Source: Metasolibacillus meyeri (GTDB lineage: Bacteria > Bacillota > Bacilli > Bacillales_A > Planococcaceae). Taken from it: a stretch of 64,000 nucleotides of DNA. This document shows positions 26,299 to 35,204 of this stretch, one piece after another. The DNA lies in assembly GCF_003049505.1 (NCBI RefSeq), contig NZ_PYWN01000002.1, positions 1 to 64,000 of the forward strand. Direction: 5' to 3'. Made by a program: the position numbers and the translations under genes. How positions within the stretch are numbered: the stretch's first letter is position 1; the number at the start of each line of letters is the position of its first letter. The notes beneath the pieces were generated by a model that was not told where the DNA came from, made no database searches, and saw nothing but the letters and a program-made list of their open reading frames with translations.

Positions 26299-27888
26299 TT
26301 AATCCTCAGCAATCCAGCTACGCAGCAACTTCGCGAAATCGTCTGGTTTTTCTTTTGCCATTTTCTCAAGCTGCTTACGACGCACTGTCGCTTCTGTTTC
26401 TTTTTCATCTGCAATATCTTCAACAATAATTTTTTCCTGTTGCTCTTCAATTGCTGATAATTCCTCTTCTTCTTGACGTTTACGTGAACGTAAAATGAAG
26501 AATACTAGCAATGCAATTGCCACTAATAACACGCCACCAATTACCCAAACCCACCATGGGATAACAGATGTTTCTGGCTCTGCTACAGCATTATTCCCTA
26601 AGAATGGCTGTACCGTTACAAAGATTTTATTTGCAAGCTCTTCATCCGATAAATCACCACCAGCTTCTTTATCGATGGATGTACGAATAACTCGATTTAA
26701 CATTTCTGTAATATTTGCAACAATTTCCTCTGATGATGCTACCATGTCTTCTGGTAAATCTACGGCTACTACCGCACCAATATCACGAATTTTATAAGGC
26801 GCCTCTTGAATGGCTCTATGAATACGATTGACATCATTATTAATTTTCTCTTCTGTTCGCTCATAGTCACCGTTACCTACAGCACCCTCTACATAATCTG
26901 TGAAATTATCGGTTACTTGTCCTGCTTCAGGCGTACCAGTAGCTGTGGCTCCAGTACCTGTATACGTTTCTGTAATACGCTGTGCACTGATTGCAATACC
27001 TGACATCGTTTCTTCATCAACAGGCTCTACAAGGTTTTCCTGACGGTTTTCCTGTTTAAAATCGATGTCAGAAGTAATAGATACAAGTACATTATTTGGT
27101 CCTACTAATGTACCAAGCAGGCTTTGCACTTCTCGCTGTAAATCGCGTTCAAACGCTTTTTTGAATTGCATTTGTCCATCAGGGGTAGCTACAGAGCCAT
27201 TACCAGATACAGCTGCATCCAAATCATAACGTTCTGCATATTGATTTGCGATTCGAATATTTTCTGGCGTTAAATTTGGCACGCTTTTCTCAACTAAACC
27301 ATATAACGCTCTGATGTTTTCATCTGTAAATTGCTGTCCAGGGGCTGTGGTTAATATAACTGCCGCTGTCGATTCTCCTTGACCATCAGGTAAAAAGACA
27401 CCTTGCTTTGGTAAAGTGATTTTTACAGTAGCACCGTTGACACCAGCAACTTGCTTTAGCAAATCTGCAACTTCCGTTTCTAGCGCAGCAAGCTTTAAAA
27501 CATCGAATTCATTATCTGTCATTCCAAATCCTGCATTCTCAGCAAAAAATGACGTACTTATCCCACCGGACTGCGGAAAACCTTGAGTTGCTAATGATAC
27601 TTTTAGCGCATCTGCTTGTTTCGCTGGCACTAAAATATTGGTACCGCCTGGTGTGATTTCGTATGTAACGCCGTCAGCTGCTAAAACCTCTTGAATTTTT
27701 CCAACTTCAGCTTGTGATAAGCCCGTATACATCGGTACCATTTCTGTTCTTGTTGAAAAATATGTAAGCACACTTGCAAATGCAATAATCGCTATAAGTG
27801 CACCAAAGATTGCGCCTTTTTGTTTTTTTGTACGGCTTGACCAAAAATTGGTCGAGTCGGTTTTGATTTTTGTCAGTCGTTCATTCAT
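26299..27888 (-). CDS. fliF: Flagellar MS-ring protein FliF
   Basis: Forms the membrane ring on which the flagellum is built. 529 residues. Membrane helices at about 26-45 and 440-462 flank the extracytoplasmic ring-building motifs (YSRT-like EMVPMYTGLSQAEVGKIQEVL; GVNGATVKITLP). The C-terminal cytoplasmic tail binds FliG (EKMAKEKPDDFAKLLRSWIAED). A 234-base intergenic stretch with inverted repeats lies upstream, unusual inside this tightly packed operon. Confidence 0.97.
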   Translation of the reverse strand: MNERLTKIKTDSTNFWSSRTKKQKGAIFGALIAIIAFASVLTYFSTRTEMVPMYTGLSQAEVGKIQEVLAADGVTYEITPGGTNILVPAKQADALKVSLATQGFPQSGGISTSFFAENAGFGMTDNEFDVLKLAALETEVADLLKQVAGVNGATVKITLPKQGVFLPDGQGESTAAVILTTAPGQQFTDENIRALYGLVEKSVPNLTPENIRIANQYAERYDLDAAVSGNGSVATPDGQMQFKKAFERDLQREVQSLLGTLVGPNNVLVSITSDIDFKQENRQENLVEPVDEETMSGIAISAQRITETYTGTGATATGTPEAGQVTDNFTDYVEGAVGNGDYERTEEKINNDVNRIHRAIQEAPYKIRDIGAVVAVDLPEDMVASSEEIVANITEMLNRVIRTSIDKEAGGDLSDEELANKIFVTVQPFLGNNAVAEPETSVIPWWVWVIGGVLLVAIALLVFFILRSRKRQEEEELSAIEEQQEKIIVEDIADEKETEATVRRKQLEKMAKEKPDDFAKLLRSWIAED

Positions 27889-28122
27889 TATGGATCCTCC
27901 GGTAATAGTGAATGCTATAAGCCATTACGCCTCCGCTAACCTTTGTCAAAATTAACCTGTCAAAGGCTTTAGCTTGATTCAGGAGACTTTAAATACCTGT
28001 TAAATTAAAAAGTATGCTATTAAGTGCCCATAGAAGTTAGAGCTTTATGTACCTAATGCCTTATATTGCGGCACAAAACAATCTGCTGAATCAAGGTAAA
28101 TTCGCTTCGTTGTATCAGTTTA
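27889..28122. repeat. fliE-fliF intergenic insert bounded by inverted repeats
   Basis: CTTGATTCAG at 27973-27982 and its exact reverse complement at 28086-28095 bound a 123-bp segment that contains a nested inverted repeat (GTGCC 28024-28028 and GGCAC 28070-28074). A further imperfect hairpin (CCTTTG 27940-27945 with CAAAGG 27961-27966) lies between it and fliF. No open reading frame is supported. It may be a small non-autonomous mobile element or a structured fliF leader. Confidence 0.45.
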
Positions 28123-28428
28123 TTACACACTCATTCGCATAATTTCTTGGTAAGCCTCAACCGCTTTATTGCGAATTTCCATTGTTGCATTTAGCGTAAT
28201 GCTCGCCTTTTGTGCAGCAATCATTACCTCATGTAAATCCACGTTGCCGCCATTAATTAATTTATTTGTCATTGCGTCTGATTGAATTTGTGCTGTATTC
28301 ACCTGCGCAATTGCCTCTTTTAGCGTTGCAGCAAAGTTTTGCTGCGCTTCATAAGGTGTTGTAGTTAGCTTATTGGGCTCCTGTAACCCTTGCGTTGGAG
28401 TAAGCATCGATATAGAGCTAATCGCCAT
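28123..28428 (-). CDS. fliE: Hook-basal body protein FliE
   Basis: 101-residue rod-junction protein linking MS ring and rod; among the first export substrates. The family motif FAATLKEAIAQVNTAQ and C-terminal VDLHEVMIAAQKASITLNATMEIRNKAVEAYQEIMRM are clear. 27 bases separate it from flgC. Confidence 0.96.
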   Translation of the reverse strand: MAISSISMLTPTQGLQEPNKLTTTPYEAQQNFAATLKEAIAQVNTAQIQSDAMTNKLINGGNVDLHEVMIAAQKASITLNATMEIRNKAVEAYQEIMRMSV

Positions 28429-28455
28429 GTATTCTCACCCTTCCTTCCAAATATA

Positions 28456-28917
28456 TTATTTACCTATTTCTAAAGCTTTCGTTAGCATCGATTTGTTCGC
28501 ATTAAATACCGTTACGTTCGCTTCATAAGAGCGTGTTGCCGAAATTAAATCAACCATTTCTTTTAACGGGTCTACATTAGCCATTCTTACATAGCCATTT
28601 TCATCAGCATCAATATGTGTCGGATCATATACAAGTTTAAATGGTGTTTCGTTATCTTCATTAATGCGCGACACTTTTACGCCATTTCCAACACCATGTT
28701 TGGCCGTTTTTCCCATCGCTACATTTAGGAAGTTTGAAAACTGCCCTTCTTTTGCTGTTAAAGTAACTGTTTTTCGACGATATGGCTCCCATTCACCATT
28801 TACCTGCCTTGCGCGTGTTGTGTCGACATTTGCCATATTTGAAGAAATAACATCCATACGTAAACGTTGCGCCGTTAAAGCGGAAGCAGTTGTATTCATA
28901 CTATGAAAAATTGTCAT
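28456..28917 (-). CDS. flgC: Flagellar rod protein FlgC
   Basis: Proximal rod subunit. 153 residues. N-terminal signature FHSMNTTASALTAQRLRMDVISSNMANVDTT and C-terminal VDLISATRSYEANVTVFNANKSMLTKALEIGK. It starts two bases after flgB. Confidence 0.97.
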   Translation of the reverse strand: MTIFHSMNTTASALTAQRLRMDVISSNMANVDTTRARQVNGEWEPYRRKTVTLTAKEGQFSNFLNVAMGKTAKHGVGNGVKVSRINEDNETPFKLVYDPTHIDADENGYVRMANVDPLKEMVDLISATRSYEANVTVFNANKSMLTKALEIGK

Positions 28918-28919
28918 CC

Positions 28920-29312
28920 TTACTTCCCTCCTTTAATTACTGTATTTAATGTATTCAACTTCCCGTTTACACGGTCAATCAGTGCATTATAGTAGATTGT
29001 ATTTTCAGCTAATTTTGCTTGCTCTGCATCCATATTTACACCATTTCCATTATGACGAGCTCGTAAATTTGCATAATCAAATACACCTGACTGGAACTGC
29101 TCTGCATCAAAATCATAATGTCGAATATCATTTTTATTTGCAGTAATCGTTGATAACTTTGCATTTTCTAGCATACTTTTAAAGCTTACATCTTTCGCCT
29201 TATAATTTGGCGTATCGACATTGGCTATATTGTTAGCAATTGTTTTATTTTTTAAGGTCGCATATGAAAGACCATTTTCTAAATTACGAATTGTTCCACC
29301 AAATAAATCCAT
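28920..29312 (-). CDS. flgB: Flagellar rod protein FlgB
   Basis: Proximal rod subunit and first gene of the fla/che operon. The ATG at 29312, after GAGGTG, gives 130 residues (B. subtilis 129); the GTG at 29321 overlaps the ribosome-binding site. Signature LKNKTIANNIANVDTPNYKAKDVSF near residue 20. The operon promoter region lies upstream to about 29620. Confidence 0.96.
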   Translation of the reverse strand: MDLFGGTIRNLENGLSYATLKNKTIANNIANVDTPNYKAKDVSFKSMLENAKLSTITANKNDIRHYDFDAEQFQSGVFDYANLRARHNGNGVNMDAEQAKLAENTIYYNALIDRVNGKLNTLNTVIKGGK

Positions 29313-29621
29313 ACCATTCACCTCTTTATCATATGTAGGGTATTCGTCACATTTCGATAATAGTTTTAATAGTTTAATTGTAATTAAGTTACTCCATAGT
29401 GTCTATTGTCTTTTAGCTTTTTTAGATAGTTAATAAGAACTATTTTGTTCCATTTCATTCTATATATTATTTAATGCTTTAAATGTATTTTATTGGAAAA
29501 TATCATTTTATTATCATACTTACACGAATATTATCAATAATGAGGTTTTCACCATTATTCATTCTGCAAAAAGTAAACCAATAAACCCATTTTTTACACC
29601 AGACTGTTAGGACTATATGAA
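29313..29621 (-). promoter_or_regulatory. fla/che operon promoter region and leader
   Basis: This AT-rich region has no gene. A sigma-A-like promoter is visible on the minus strand: -35 TTGATA (29532-29537), 16-base spacer, -10 GATAAT (29510-29515), predicted start near 29503, leaving a leader of about 190 bases before flgB. A weaker sigma-D-like pattern (TAAA followed after 16 bases by GACGAATA) lies closer to flgB; it matches the consensus poorly. B. subtilis also uses both sigma-A and sigma-D promoters here. Confidence 0.5.
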
Positions 29622-29655
29622 AAAAAACCTCTTGTGACTATTACAGAAGTTTTTT
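29622..29655 (-). terminator. Intrinsic terminator upstream of the fla/che promoter
   Basis: Arms 29622-29632 and 29645-29655 pair over 11 bp (one G-U) and end in a run of eight T on the minus strand. It is a second terminator after the one directly behind codY, so it must serve another transcript or act as insulation. Confidence 0.7.
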
Positions 29656-29723
29656 GATGCTTTTAACATTAAAATCGCGGCAATTAATCTGAATTTTCAA
29701 ACGAAAACCTTTGCCTAATAATA
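29622..29723 (-). ncRNA. Candidate small RNA or attenuated leader between codY and flgB
   Basis: An extended -10 sequence TGCTATTAT (TATTAT at 29718-29723) follows the codY terminator. About 60 bases further on, a strong terminator (arms 29622-29632 and 29645-29655, 11 bp with one wobble, then eight T on the minus strand) ends transcription before the flgB promoter. The transcript would be near 95 bases. No start codon with ribosome-binding site was seen inside. The -35 box is weak. Confidence 0.4.
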
Positions 29724-29872
29724 GCATAAAGTAAATCTTCAAGTTAAGAGGGGTTTTCTTATCCCTTTAAATTGTTAAGGCTAATAACCTCACATCCTAT
29801 GAAAATGTTTGTATGACCAACATCCCATTGGTTAAAAATCAGCTTTATATAGACTGTCCATCTGCCTTCGTA

Positions 29873-29909
29873 AAAAAACAGTGGGGTGTAAAATACCCCA
29901 CTGTTTTTT
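29873..29909 (-). terminator. codY terminator
   Basis: A perfect 15-bp stem (29873-29887 with 29895-29909), GC core GTGGGG, 7-base loop and T-run on the minus strand. The stem overlaps the codY stop codon. Confidence 0.93.
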
Positions 29910-30687
29910 ACTTCATTTTAATTTCAGCTAATGCTAATAGGAATTTATCATTAAGTACTTTAATATAAGTGCCTTTCATACCTAAAGAACGGGATTCGAT
30001 TACGCCCGCAGACTCTAATTTACGTAATGCATTTACAATAACTGAACGCGTAATACCTACACGATCTGCAATTTTTGAAGCCACAAGTAATCCTTCATGA
30101 CCATCTAATTCCTCAAAAATATGCTCAATTGCTTCAAGCTCAGAGTACGATAATGAATTAATTGCCATTTGTACAACTGCTTTTGAACGAGCCTCTTCTT
30201 CAATTGCCTCCGCTTTTTCGCGTAAAATCTCCATACCAACTACAGTCGCGCCATACTCAGCTAAAATCAAGTCATCATCACTAAACTGATCGTTTATACG
30301 TGCAAGGATCAACGTTCCTAAACGCTCACCACCGCCAATAATCGGAACAATTGTCGTTAAGCCAGATGCAAATAAATCTTTATTTTCAACTGGGAATGCT
30401 GTGTGTTCATTGTTTATATCTAAGTTTGGAGATGTTTCTGTAATGTTAAATAAGTTTTGTGTATACTCTTCTGGAAATTGACGCTCTGCAAACATTTTCT
30501 TAACGCGCTCATTTTCGATTTGTTGGTGAATTGATAAGCCTAAAAGCTTACCTTTACGACTAACGATGAAGACGTTAGAGTCAATAATATCGCCTAATGT
30601 ATCCGCCATCTCTTTAAAATTTACCGGCTTTCCAGCAGTGGCTTGAAGCATTGCATTAATCTTTCTTGTTTTTGATAATAAATTCAT
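29908..30687 (-). CDS. codY: Global transcriptional regulator CodY
   Basis: GTP- and branched-chain-amino-acid-sensing repressor of stationary-phase, transport and motility genes. 259 residues, the family length. N-terminal GAF domain (about 1-155) with [27 protein letters not shown]; a long linker helix; C-terminal winged helix-turn-helix with [29 protein letters not shown]. It is last in the xerC-clpQ-clpY-codY operon and also has its own promoter-like sequence. Confidence 0.99.
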   Translation of the reverse strand: MNLLSKTRKINAMLQATAGKPVNFKEMADTLGDIIDSNVFIVSRKGKLLGLSIHQQIENERVKKMFAERQFPEEYTQNLFNITETSPNLDINNEHTAFPVENKDLFASGLTTIVPIIGGGERLGTLILARINDQFSDDDLILAEYGATVVGMEILREKAEAIEEEARSKAVVQMAINSLSYSELEAIEHIFEELDGHEGLLVASKIADRVGITRSVIVNALRKLESAGVIESRSLGMKGTYIKVLNDKFLLALAEIKMK

Positions 30688-30775
30688 TTTCTATAGTCCT
30701 CCTAAGGCTATTTCTATATTTACGTAATATTCTAAAGGTTTTTATAATTTATAGCAATTATCTATGTTTTTTAAT

Positions 30776-30803
30776 ATTGTAAAGATAAATACATTTTGTA
30801 CAA
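30776..30803 (-). promoter_or_regulatory. Candidate codY promoter
   Basis: Minus-strand -35 TTGTAC (30798-30803), 16-base spacer, -10 TACAAT (30776-30781) in the clpY-codY gap. Leader of about 80 bases with AGGAGG before the ATG. Confidence 0.5.
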
Positions 30804-30815
30804 AAATGACATGAG

Positions 30816-32201
30816 CTATAAGATAAATTGTGATAAATCTTTATTTTTCACAATATTCCCTAATTTCTGTTCCACATAGACAGGGGTAATTTCAATATGT
30901 GCTGGTGCAATTTCAGAAGCTTCAAAAGATAGCTCCTCTAGCAAGCGCTCTAAAATCGTATGCAAGCGCCTTGCGCCAATATTATCCGTCTCTTGGTTTA
31001 CTTCCGTTGCAATTTCGGCAATGTAATCAATTGCTTCATCTGAAAATTCAATCGTTACATTTTCCGTTTCTAAAAGTGCCTGATATTGCAAAATAAGCGA
31101 TTGGTCAGGCTCTTGTAAAATACGTACAAAATCTTCCTTTGTTAGCTTTTCCAGCTCTACACGAATTGGAAAACGCCCTTGCAATTCTGGAATTAAGTCG
31201 CTCGGCTTCGACATATGGAAAGCACCTGCTGCAACAAATAACATATAATCCGTTTTAACAGGTCCGTATTTTGTCGTTACAGTAGAGCCTTCAACAATTG
31301 GTAAAATATCTCGTTGTACGCCTTCACGCGAAACATTTGCAGAGGAGCCGCTATCTTTGCTGGCAATTTTATCAATTTCATCGATGAAAATTATGCCTGT
31401 TTGTTCAGCACGATAGATTGCTTCTGCTGTTAATTCATCTGTATCGATTAATTTATTTGCCTCTTCTAATGCTAAAATACGACGCGCATCCTTCACTTGC
31501 ACTTTGCGCTTTTTCGTCTTTTTAGGCATTAAATTTGCCAGCATATCTTGCATACCGCTCATTTGCATTTCCATTCCTGGCATATCCATTAACGGTGCTG
31601 CCTGCTCTGTTACTTCGATTGTTACCCACTGACTTTCAAGCTTACCTGCTGCTAAATCAGCTGCAATTTGGCTACGATGAGAGCGCACTTCTGCTTCTTC
31701 TGCTGGATTGTCCTGCTCAGCTTGTTCCTGTTTTTGCCCGAAAAACATTTCGAGTGGATTTTGCTGCATTTTCGCTTTCTTTTTTGAGGGTGCAAGTAAT
31801 TTCACGATCGCTTGATTTGCTAGCTTTTCCGCTTCATCTTGCACCATCGCTAGCATTTCCTCTTTCACAAGACGCAATGAAGCCTCCACTAAATCTCGCA
31901 CCATTGATTCTACATCTCGCCCAACATAGCCTACTTCTGTAAACTTTGTCGCTTCCACTTTAATGAATGGCGCCTTCGTCAATTTGGCAATACGTCTTGC
32001 GATTTCCGTTTTACCAACACCAGTTGGTCCAATCATTAAAATGTTTTTGGGAATAATTTCGTTTTTCATTTCATCATTCAATAAAGAACGGCGATAGCGA
32101 TTACGGAGTGCAATGGCTACTGCACGTTTCGCATCATTTTGCCCAACAATGTGACGATTTAAATGCTCTGTAATTTGTCTTGGCGTTAAATTAGTCGTCA
32201 T
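30816..32201 (-). CDS. clpY: ATP-dependent protease ATPase subunit ClpY (HslU)
   Basis: Unfoldase of the ClpYQ protease. 461 residues. AAA domain with Walker [10 protein letters not shown] near residue 53 and [10 protein letters not shown] domain (about 110-240, charged/Gln-rich); Walker [10 protein letters not shown]; sensor motif [12 protein letters not shown]-terminal helical domain. One-base overlap with clpQ (stop/start), so the two subunits are translationally coupled. Confidence 0.98.
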   Translation of the reverse strand: MTTNLTPRQITEHLNRHIVGQNDAKRAVAIALRNRYRRSLLNDEMKNEIIPKNILMIGPTGVGKTEIARRIAKLTKAPFIKVEATKFTEVGYVGRDVESMVRDLVEASLRLVKEEMLAMVQDEAEKLANQAIVKLLAPSKKKAKMQQNPLEMFFGQKQEQAEQDNPAEEAEVRSHRSQIAADLAAGKLESQWVTIEVTEQAAPLMDMPGMEMQMSGMQDMLANLMPKKTKKRKVQVKDARRILALEEANKLIDTDELTAEAIYRAEQTGIIFIDEIDKIASKDSGSSANVSREGVQRDILPIVEGSTVTTKYGPVKTDYMLFVAAGAFHMSKPSDLIPELQGRFPIRVELEKLTKEDFVRILQEPDQSLILQYQALLETENVTIEFSDEAIDYIAEIATEVNQETDNIGARRLHTILERLLEELSFEASEIAPAHIEITPVYVEQKLGNIVKNKDLSQFIL

Positions 32202-32743
32202 TATAGCGCCTCCACGATAATATTATGATTTGTAAATACACAAATATCAGCTGCTGTCGTTAACGCTGCTTCCGCTATTTGCTGTGCGGTTAAATGCTCA
32301 CCTGCGTGCTTTTTCAAAGCGCGCCCAGCAGATAACGCATAGTTGCCACCTGAACCAATTGCTAAAATACCATCATCTGGCTCGATGACTTCACCTGTCC
32401 CAGATACAAGAAGTAAAGTTGATTGATCCATCACTAGTAGCATTGCCTCTAATTGACGCAACATTTTATCGCCGCGCCACTGCTTTGCTACTTCTACCGC
32501 CGCACGCTGCAAATTGCCATTATACTCGTTTAGCTTTCCTTCAAACATCTCAAACAACGTAAAGGCATCTGCCACTGAGCCAGCAAAGCCAGCTAATACC
32601 TTGCCATTAAACAGACGTCTGACCTTTCTTGCTGTATGCTTCATCACAACAGCATTTCCTAGAGTAACTTGACCATCTCCAGCCATTGCACAACCACCAT
32701 TGTGATGTACGGCAAAAATCGTTGTTGCATGTATTTGCCCCAT
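32201..32743 (-). CDS. clpQ: ATP-dependent protease peptidase subunit ClpQ (HslV)
   Basis: Proteasome-like peptidase subunit. 180 residues, very similar to B. subtilis ClpQ (CodW) including [30 protein letters not shown] and [27 protein letters not shown]-like segments. Oddity: the N-terminus is MGQIHATTI, whereas B. subtilis begins MSSFHATTI. The N-terminal Ser used there as nucleophile is absent, and Thr7 or Thr8 of ATTI is the remaining candidate after propeptide removal. Confidence 0.97.
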   Translation of the reverse strand: MGQIHATTIFAVHHNGGCAMAGDGQVTLGNAVVMKHTARKVRRLFNGKVLAGFAGSVADAFTLFEMFEGKLNEYNGNLQRAAVEVAKQWRGDKMLRQLEAMLLVMDQSTLLLVSGTGEVIEPDDGILAIGSGGNYALSAGRALKKHAGEHLTAQQIAEAALTTAADICVFTNHNIIVEAL

Positions 32744-32755
32744 AAAGATTCCTCC

Positions 32756-33655
32756 TTAAGCTCTTGGATGTGTATTCATATACGTTTTGCGCAAATGCTC
32801 CTTCGTCACATGTGTATACACTTGCGTCGAGGAAAGATGTGCGTGTCCTAATAACTCCTGCACCGTACGCATATCTGCGCCATTATTTAATAAATGTGTG
32901 GCAAATGAATGTCTAAGCATATGTGGATAAAGTTTTGTATGCAAGCTTGCTTTCTTCACCATCTCACTTAATATGTGACGTACACCACGAGGGGTAAGTT
33001 CTCCACCTCTCATATTGACAAAAAGATGCGCATGATTCGCATTTTTCATTATATGTGGTCGCGCCTCTTCAATATAGGTTTGTAGCGCTACATGTGCATA
33101 CTCACCAAACGGTACAATACGCTCCTTACGCCCTTTCCCCATTACACGTAATATTGAATAATGAAAATCAATATGCGTTAGTTCTAATGCTGTACATTCA
33201 CTGACTCGAATACCTGTTGCATAAAGCAGCTCAAGTAAAGCAATATTGCGAAGTGACTGAAAGTCTTGACCTTGATTCGCTTCAAATAATTGCGTTAGCT
33301 CCTCCTCATAAAAAAAGTTTGGAAGCCGTTCCTCTTTTTTCGGATGATACAATGATCGAAAAGATGAGTCGTCCAAATTAAATTCTCTATGTAAAAAGCG
33401 GAAAAATGAGCGGATTGCTGATATTTTTCTAGAAATAGATGCTCTAGCTTTTTTCTCCTCATAGAGCTTTGTCACATACAATCTTGCATGAATATATTCA
33501 ACAACTTGTAAATCCTCAATGCCTTCCGTCTGTAAAAACGCCAAAAAATGCTGAATATCCGTTTCGTATTCTCGCACTGTGTGCACAGAAAAGTTTTTTT
33601 CAATTTGCACATAACGAATAAATTGATGCAGCAATTCATTTTGTTGATTTAACAT
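32756..33655 (-). CDS. xerC: Tyrosine recombinase XerC (CodV)
   Basis: Site-specific recombinase resolving chromosome dimers. 299 residues: N-terminal SAM-like core-binding domain (1-100) and catalytic domain with Arg150, Lys174, His245-x-x-Arg248, His271 and nucleophile Tyr280 all present. It is the first gene of the operon with clpQ, clpY and codY and has a good sigma-A promoter at 33740-33767. Confidence 0.97.
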   Translation of the reverse strand: MLNQQNELLHQFIRYVQIEKNFSVHTVREYETDIQHFLAFLQTEGIEDLQVVEYIHARLYVTKLYEEKKARASISRKISAIRSFFRFLHREFNLDDSSFRSLYHPKKEERLPNFFYEEELTQLFEANQGQDFQSLRNIALLELLYATGIRVSECTALELTHIDFHYSILRVMGKGRKERIVPFGEYAHVALQTYIEEARPHIMKNANHAHLFVNMRGGELTPRGVRHILSEMVKKASLHTKLYPHMLRHSFATHLLNNGADMRTVQELLGHAHLSSTQVYTHVTKEHLRKTYMNTHPRA

Positions 33656-33739
33656 AGCGTAGCCTCCTTGAGCGGAGTAAGTTAATTACATACTGACACT
33701 ATACCGTAACAAATAAATTAGCAAGTAAAATGTGCATGA

Positions 33740-33767
33740 ATTTTAAAAAATCAATCGATTTTGTCAA
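33740..33767 (-). promoter_or_regulatory. Sigma-A promoter of the xerC-clpQY-codY operon
   Basis: Minus strand: perfect -35 TTGACA (33762-33767), 16-base spacer, -10 TAAAAT (33740-33745). The xerC ATG follows about 85 bases downstream with AAGGAGG. Confidence 0.7.
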
Positions 33768-33834
33768 TTGCATGACAAACCTTTTGATTGATTGTTTTTG
33801 TCTACTTGAATGACGTTTACATTTCATATGAGAT

Positions 33835-33868
33835 AAAGCCCTTCAAATTATACAATTCAAAGGGCTTT
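33835..33868 (-). terminator. Terminator after trmFO
   Basis: Arms AAAGCCCTT (33835-33843) and AAGGGCTTT (33860-33868), 16-base partly self-pairing loop. It is just past the trmFO stop; the T-run is short on the minus strand and longer on the plus strand. Confidence 0.65.
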
Positions 33869-33875
33869 TTCGCAA

Positions 33876-35189
33876 TTAAATTGTTCTTGAATTCACAAAA
33901 TTACGAATTGTTTCTAATGCTCGATTCGCATGGCGCTCTGCGCGTTCTGCTTTTGATTTAATACGTTCACCTAATTCTGGGAACAGGCCGAAGTTGACAT
34001 TCATCGGTTGGAAGTTTTTCGAAGCCGCTTCTGTAATGTAACGTGCCATTGAGCCAAGTGCCGTTTCCTCAGGGAAATATAATAGCTCCTCACCTTTCGC
34101 TAAGCGTGCCGCATTAATACCTGCAATTAAACCACTTCCAGCTGATTCAACATAGCCTTCTACACCTGTCATTTGACCCGCAAAGAAAATATTGGGCTGT
34201 GCTTTTAATTGATACGTTTTTGTTAGCACTTTTGGTGAATTGATAAATGTGTTACGATGCATCACACCATAGCGTACAATTTCCACATTTTCTAAGCCTG
34301 GGATTAGCTGCAATACTTCCTTTTGTGGCCCCCATTTCAAATGTGTTTGGAAACCAACAATATTGTATAAAGTACCTGCCGCATCATCTTGACGTAATTG
34401 AACAACTGCATATGGGCGCTTATCAGTTCTTGGGTCTTCTAATCCAACTGGTTTCATCGGTCCAAATAGCATTGTTTTTTCACCACGTGCCGCCATTACT
34501 TCAATTGGCATACAGCCTTCGAAATAAATTTCCTTTTCGAATTCCTTTAGCGGTACTACTTCCGCCTCGATCAACGCTTGACGGAAGCGGTCAAACTCTT
34601 CCTTTGTCATCGGACAATTTAAATAAGCTGCTTCCCCTTTGTCATAGCGTGATTTTAAATATACTTTGTCCATATCAATTGAATCTTTTTCAATGATTGG
34701 CGCTGCCGCATCATAGAAGTATAAATAATCTTCACCTGTTAAAGCTTGAATTTTTTCCGCCAATGCTTGTGATGTTAAAGGGCCTGTCGCAATGACCGTA
34801 ATGCCTTCTGGAATTTCAGTAACTTCCTCATGAATTACTTCTACTAACGGATGATTTTTCACTGCTTCCGTTACATAGCCTGCAAATTCATGACGGTCTA
34901 CAGCTAATGCTCCCCCTGCTGGTACAGAACAATTATCTGCCGCTTTCATAATGACCGAATCGAGCATGCGCATTTCCTCTTTAATCACGCCTACCGCATT
35001 TGTTAACGTATTAGCACGCAACGAGTTTGAACATACAAGCTCCGCAAATTTATCCGTATGGTGAGCAGGTGTTTGCTTTACTGGACGCATTTCATAAAGA
35101 CGAACTTTGATACCGCGCTGCGCAATTTGCCATGCCGCTTCACTACCAGCTAGTCCTGCACCAATAACGTTTACTATTTTCTCTGACAT
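33876..35189 (-). CDS. trmFO: Folate-dependent tRNA m5U54 methyltransferase TrmFO
   Basis: Uses methylene-tetrahydrofolate and FADH2 to methylate U54 of tRNA. 437 residues. N-terminal FAD-binding motif [16 protein letters not shown]; conserved [28 protein letters not shown]-type segment; C-terminal [20 protein letters not shown]. It starts 15 bases after topA with which it is likely co-transcribed. Confidence 0.97.
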   Translation of the reverse strand: MSEKIVNVIGAGLAGSEAAWQIAQRGIKVRLYEMRPVKQTPAHHTDKFAELVCSNSLRANTLTNAVGVIKEEMRMLDSVIMKAADNCSVPAGGALAVDRHEFAGYVTEAVKNHPLVEVIHEEVTEIPEGITVIATGPLTSQALAEKIQALTGEDYLYFYDAAAPIIEKDSIDMDKVYLKSRYDKGEAAYLNCPMTKEEFDRFRQALIEAEVVPLKEFEKEIYFEGCMPIEVMAARGEKTMLFGPMKPVGLEDPRTDKRPYAVVQLRQDDAAGTLYNIVGFQTHLKWGPQKEVLQLIPGLENVEIVRYGVMHRNTFINSPKVLTKTYQLKAQPNIFFAGQMTGVEGYVESAGSGLIAGINAARLAKGEELLYFPEETALGSMARYITEAASKNFQPMNVNFGLFPELGERIKSKAERAERHANRALETIRNFVNSRTI

Positions 35190-35204
35190 ATACTTACCAA
35201 CTTT

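Noticed and set aside
27901-27990. Cyclic-di-GMP riboswitch before fliF
   Set aside because: Hairpins are present but the conserved aptamer motifs of the class I riboswitch are not.
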